Shown: in pieces, positions 22,575-24,524 of the stretch
Layout: the number at the start of each line of letters is the position of its first letter
Position numbering within the stretch: the first letter of the stretch is position 1
Source: Soonwooa sp.
GTDB lineage: Bacteria > Bacteroidota > Bacteroidia > Flavobacteriales > Weeksellaceae
Length of the DNA stretch: 24,524 bases
Direction of reading: 5' to 3'
Assembly (NCBI RefSeq): GCF_030151385.1
Contig: NZ_JASLDS010000023.1
Location: 1-24,524, forward strand
Made by a program: the position numbers and the translations under genes
The notes under the pieces: model-generated
Databases searched by the model: none
The model's input: only the letters and a program-made list of their open reading frames with translations
What the model was told of the DNA's origin: nothing

Positions 22575-23875
22575 GCCTGGAGCTTCGTAGCAATCTTATG
22601 GAATTGATGCGTAACTTCATCTAAACAAAGATTTCCGATGCTGCCCTGGTGGCTGTGTTGGAGATCTTTGATATCGTAATCGAATTCTTGATTTTCGATC
22701 GCATTCCCGACACTTACATAAGCATCACGGAAAGACGCACCAGCTTTTACTTCTTCATTAATCTTCTCAACACTGAAAAGATATTTGTATTTTTCATCTT
22801 CTAAAATCCCGTCTTTAACTTGGATGTTTGGAAGCGTGTAATTCAGAATTTCTAAACATTCCTTTAAAGAATCGATTGCTGGGAACAGAATTTCTTTTGT
22901 CAACTGCATATCGCGATGATAACCCGACGGCAAATTATTAGTCAACAAAATCAATTCATTAGGAAGCGATTGTATACGATTACAACGCGCTCTTACCAAC
23001 TCAAAAATATCAGGATTTTTCTTGTGTGGCATAATGCTACTTCCTGTCGTGAACTCTTTTGGAAAGCTTATAAAATCAAAGTTTTGGCTTAAATACAAAC
23101 AAACATCATAACTGAATTTACTTAAAGTTCCTGCTAAAACTGACAAAGCAGAGGCTAACAATTTCTCCGATTTTCCGCGTGTCATTTGTGCATAAACTGA
23201 ATTATGATTCATGGAAATAAAACCTAATTTGGAAGTTGTACTTGCTCTATCAATCGGGAATGACGAACCATAACCTGCTGCTGAACCCAACGGATTTTTG
23301 TTAATGATATTCTTAACCGACAACAACAATTCTACATCATCTAAAAGCGATTCTGCGTAGGCACCAAACCATAATCCAAATGACGAAGGCATCGCAATTT
23401 GGAAATGCGTATAGCCTGGTAGCAAGACCTTCTGATGTTGTTCTGACAACGAAATCAAAGTTTGGAACAAGGTATCTACCAAAGCCGAAATCTCGCGAAT
23501 CTCTTGTTGCAAATATAATTTGATATCCAACAAAACTTGATCGTTACGCGATCTTGCGGTGTGGATTTTCTTTCCTGTGTCGCCTAATTTTTCTATTAAA
23601 ATAGCCTCAACTTGGGAATGTATATCTTCCGCCGACTTATCAATTTCGAAATTGCCAGCAATAATATCTTCTAAAATAGAATCTAAAACCGTTAGCATCG
23701 CCGTTGATTCTTCATGAGAAATCAAACCAACTTCTGCTAACATTTTGCAGTGCGCCATCGAGCCGATGACGTCGTATTTTGCTAAACGGTCATCAAAATC
23801 CAAATCCTTCCCAACAGTAAATTTGTTGACTAAATCGTCTGTTTTGGATTGGTCTTTCTGCCAAATTTTTTTCAT
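22571..23875 (-). CDS. argH: Argininosuccinate lyase
   Basis: A 434-residue ArgH, splitting argininosuccinate into arginine and fumarate, the last step of arginine synthesis. The fumarase/ASL superfamily motifs are all present: HTARSRNDQV (105-114), GYTHFQ with H157, and the signature loop GSSIMPHKKNPD (278-289) with the catalytic Ser. It is a little shorter than the E. coli enzyme, mainly at the C terminus. The start is the ATG at 23875. Its stop codon overlaps that of the convergent Lrp-type gene. Upstream, 440 bases away, the end of an argE-like gene lies on the same strand. Confidence 0.97.
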   Translation of the reverse strand: MKKIWQKDQSKTDDLVNKFTVGKDLDFDDRLAKYDVIGSMAHCKMLAEVGLISHEESTAMLTVLDSILEDIIAGNFEIDKSAEDIHSQVEAILIEKLGDTGKKIHTARSRNDQVLLDIKLYLQQEIREISALVDTLFQTLISLSEQHQKVLLPGYTHFQIAMPSSFGLWFGAYAESLLDDVELLLSVKNIINKNPLGSAAGYGSSFPIDRASTTSKLGFISMNHNSVYAQMTRGKSEKLLASALSVLAGTLSKFSYDVCLYLSQNFDFISFPKEFTTGSSIMPHKKNPDIFELVRARCNRIQSLPNELILLTNNLPSGYHRDMQLTKEILFPAIDSLKECLEILNYTLPNIQVKDGILEDEKYKYLFSVEKINEEVKAGASFRDAYVSVGNAIENQEFDYDIKDLQHSHQGSIGNLCLDEVTHQFHKIATKLQA

Positions 23876-23968
23876 TTTGTTCTTAAATTAATAGGGTTTT
23901 GGTTGACTGTTGTCGGTTATTTGTGAACAAAGTTTTCTCTTTCGTCGAAGTGATAAATCGTAAATATC

Positions 23969-24020
23969 AACTCGTAAATCTTAATATTTCTCGTTAGGCT
24001 ACGCTACTCGAAATGACGAA
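23969..24020. repeat. 52-base direct repeat, copy 1
   Basis: It begins AACTCGTAAATCTTAATATT and ends CTACTCGAAATGACGAA. It recurs at 24060-24111 with four mismatches. The second half (TTTCTCG...GCTACTCGAAA) is an imperfect dyad of a kind often dispersed in flavobacterial genomes. Confidence 0.85.
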
Positions 24021-24059
24021 TTTTATATGCTAAATCTTAATTCATAAATCTTAAACATT

Positions 24060-24111
24060 AACTCGTAAATCTTAATATTTCTCGATACGCTGCGCTACTC
24101 GAAACGACGAA
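24060..24111. repeat. 52-base direct repeat, copy 2
   Basis: Partner of 23969-24020, 91 bases apart start to start, same orientation. The inner part reads ATACGCTGCGCTACTCGAAA. Confidence 0.85.
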
Positions 24112-24189
24112 CTTAAAATCGTAAATCGTATATTTTAAATCGTAATTCGTAATTCACAAATCAACGTTCCTAAAACCAGTTAGTAGTCT

Positions 24190-24310
24190 CAGCCCAGCCT
24201 GAGCGGAGCTCTTTTTGTTTTTGTATTCCGAGGAACGAGGATTGCAAAAACAAAAAAGCGGGAGCACTTCGACAAGCTCAGTACAGGCTTCGGTGGATTA
24301 GCTGCCCAAA
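24190..24310 (+). ncRNA. Flavobacterial structured intergenic element, flavo-1-like
   Basis: The element contains AGCCCAGCCTGAGCGGAGCT, a hairpin with arms CTTTTTGTTTTTG and CAAAAACAAAAAAG around an ATTCC/GGATT-type inner stem, then GCGGGAGC and a closing TAGCTGCCCAAA. This order (AGCCC, GAGCGG, variable A/T stem, GCGGGA, AGCTGCCC) recurs in flavobacterial intergenic regions and resembles what I remember of the flavo-1 RNA motif. A piece reading CTTCGACAAGCTCAGTAC inside it looks like a common short dispersed repeat. Strand and identity are from memory and pattern only. Confidence 0.45.
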
Positions 24311-24317
24311 TAAAAAA

Positions 24318-24524
24318 CTATAAAACCTGTTCTAAAATATTGATGTAAATTTCGATTCCGTCCTTGATTTCGGCGATGTAGATAAACTCATCCGCCGTAT
24401 GCGAGCGCAAACTGTCGCCAGGTCCCATCTTGACCGAAGTGCACGGAATAATCGCCTGATCGGACGAGGTTGGCGAACCGTAAGTCGTCCTGCCAAGCGC
24501 CAAACCAGCCTGCACAAAAGGATG
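24318..24524 (-). CDS. argE: ArgE-like M20 family deacetylase, C-terminal end (partial)
   Basis: The last 68 codons of a zinc-dependent amidohydrolase of the M20 family that continues beyond the window. Visible are GRTTYGSPTSSDQAII, VKMGPGDSLRSHTADEFI with the conserved catalytic-site His (HTADEF), and the end NILEQVL. The motif matches acetylornithine deacetylases and their relatives. In Bacteroidetes the arginine pathway often uses N-succinyl intermediates, so the substrate may be N-succinylornithine. The neighbouring argH supports a role in arginine synthesis. Only the C terminus can be judged. Confidence 0.85.
   Translation of the reverse strand, partial: HPFVQAGLALGRTTYGSPTSSDQAIIPCTSVKMGPGDSLRSHTADEFIYIAEIKDGIEIYINILEQVL

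Larger units (their letters stand above)
23876..24317. other. Intergenic region with repeats and a structured element
   Basis: About 440 bases without a gene. Its left half consists of degenerate copies of a CGTAAATCTTAA word plus a 52-base direct repeat, and its right half contains a G+C-richer element with a long hairpin. No protein frame of interest is present. Confidence 0.7.

Noticed and set aside
23876..24165. CRISPR array
   Set aside because: The repeated words are of uneven length and spacing and merge into each other; there are no unique spacers of constant length and no cas genes.
24332..24517. Arg-rich minus-strand frame at the window end
   Set aside because: It overlaps the ArgE frame, which has the conserved HTADEF motif.

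Overview
The window looks like a chromosomal segment of a flavobacterium, most likely a Chryseobacterium-like member of the Weeksellaceae. The signs are an A+T-rich genome, promoters of the Bacteroidetes type (TTG, 17 to 20 bases, then TAnnTTTG), almost no Shine-Dalgarno sequences, secreted proteins opening with the flavobacterial QVGIN motif, and flavobacterial intergenic repeats. The genus is an inference. I saw no rRNA, tRNA, CRISPR array, transposase or integrase.

Layout. 1-1223: 5' part of rpsA (ribosomal protein S1, minus strand) with a promoter and a hairpin-bearing leader. 1487-3294: a small MerR-type regulator with a terminator, then a membrane-anchored protein made of four helix-hairpin-helix repeats. 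3319-7522 (minus): an ABC ATPase, its membrane partner and an Ada-type alkylation repair protein, probably cotranscribed. 7833-11096 (plus): two secreted proteins, the second built from two tandem units with a nearly identical core. 11132-13030: three small secreted or lipoprotein genes, one of which resembles an aspartyl protease that has lost a catalytic residue. 13058-13569 (minus): a YoeB/YefM toxin-antitoxin pair with an operator over its promoter. 13806-14748: a PadR regulator with its HAAS-type membrane partner.

14842-21998 (minus) is the core of the window: a pyrimidine operon in the order leader peptide, pyrB, carA, a DUF262/DUF1524 gene, carB. It opens with a 22-codon leader ORF directly abutting an intrinsic terminator. 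A pause-type hairpin and a U-rich stretch lie inside the leader, the same architecture as the UTP-sensing pyrBI attenuator of enterobacteria. Between carA and carB, whose products form one enzyme, sits a GmrSD/BrxU-like DUF262 gene typical of phage defence. This combination is the most interesting thing in the window: a probable defence nuclease apparently wired to a pyrimidine-responsive operon.

22119-24524: an Lrp/AsnC regulator divergent from the pyr operon, then argH and the end of an argE-like gene on the minus strand. The two arginine genes are separated by about 440 bases holding a 52-base direct repeat and a structured element resembling the flavobacterial flavo-1 type. PyrB consumes carbamoyl phosphate made by CarAB, which the arginine pathway also needs, so the neighbourhood is metabolically coherent.
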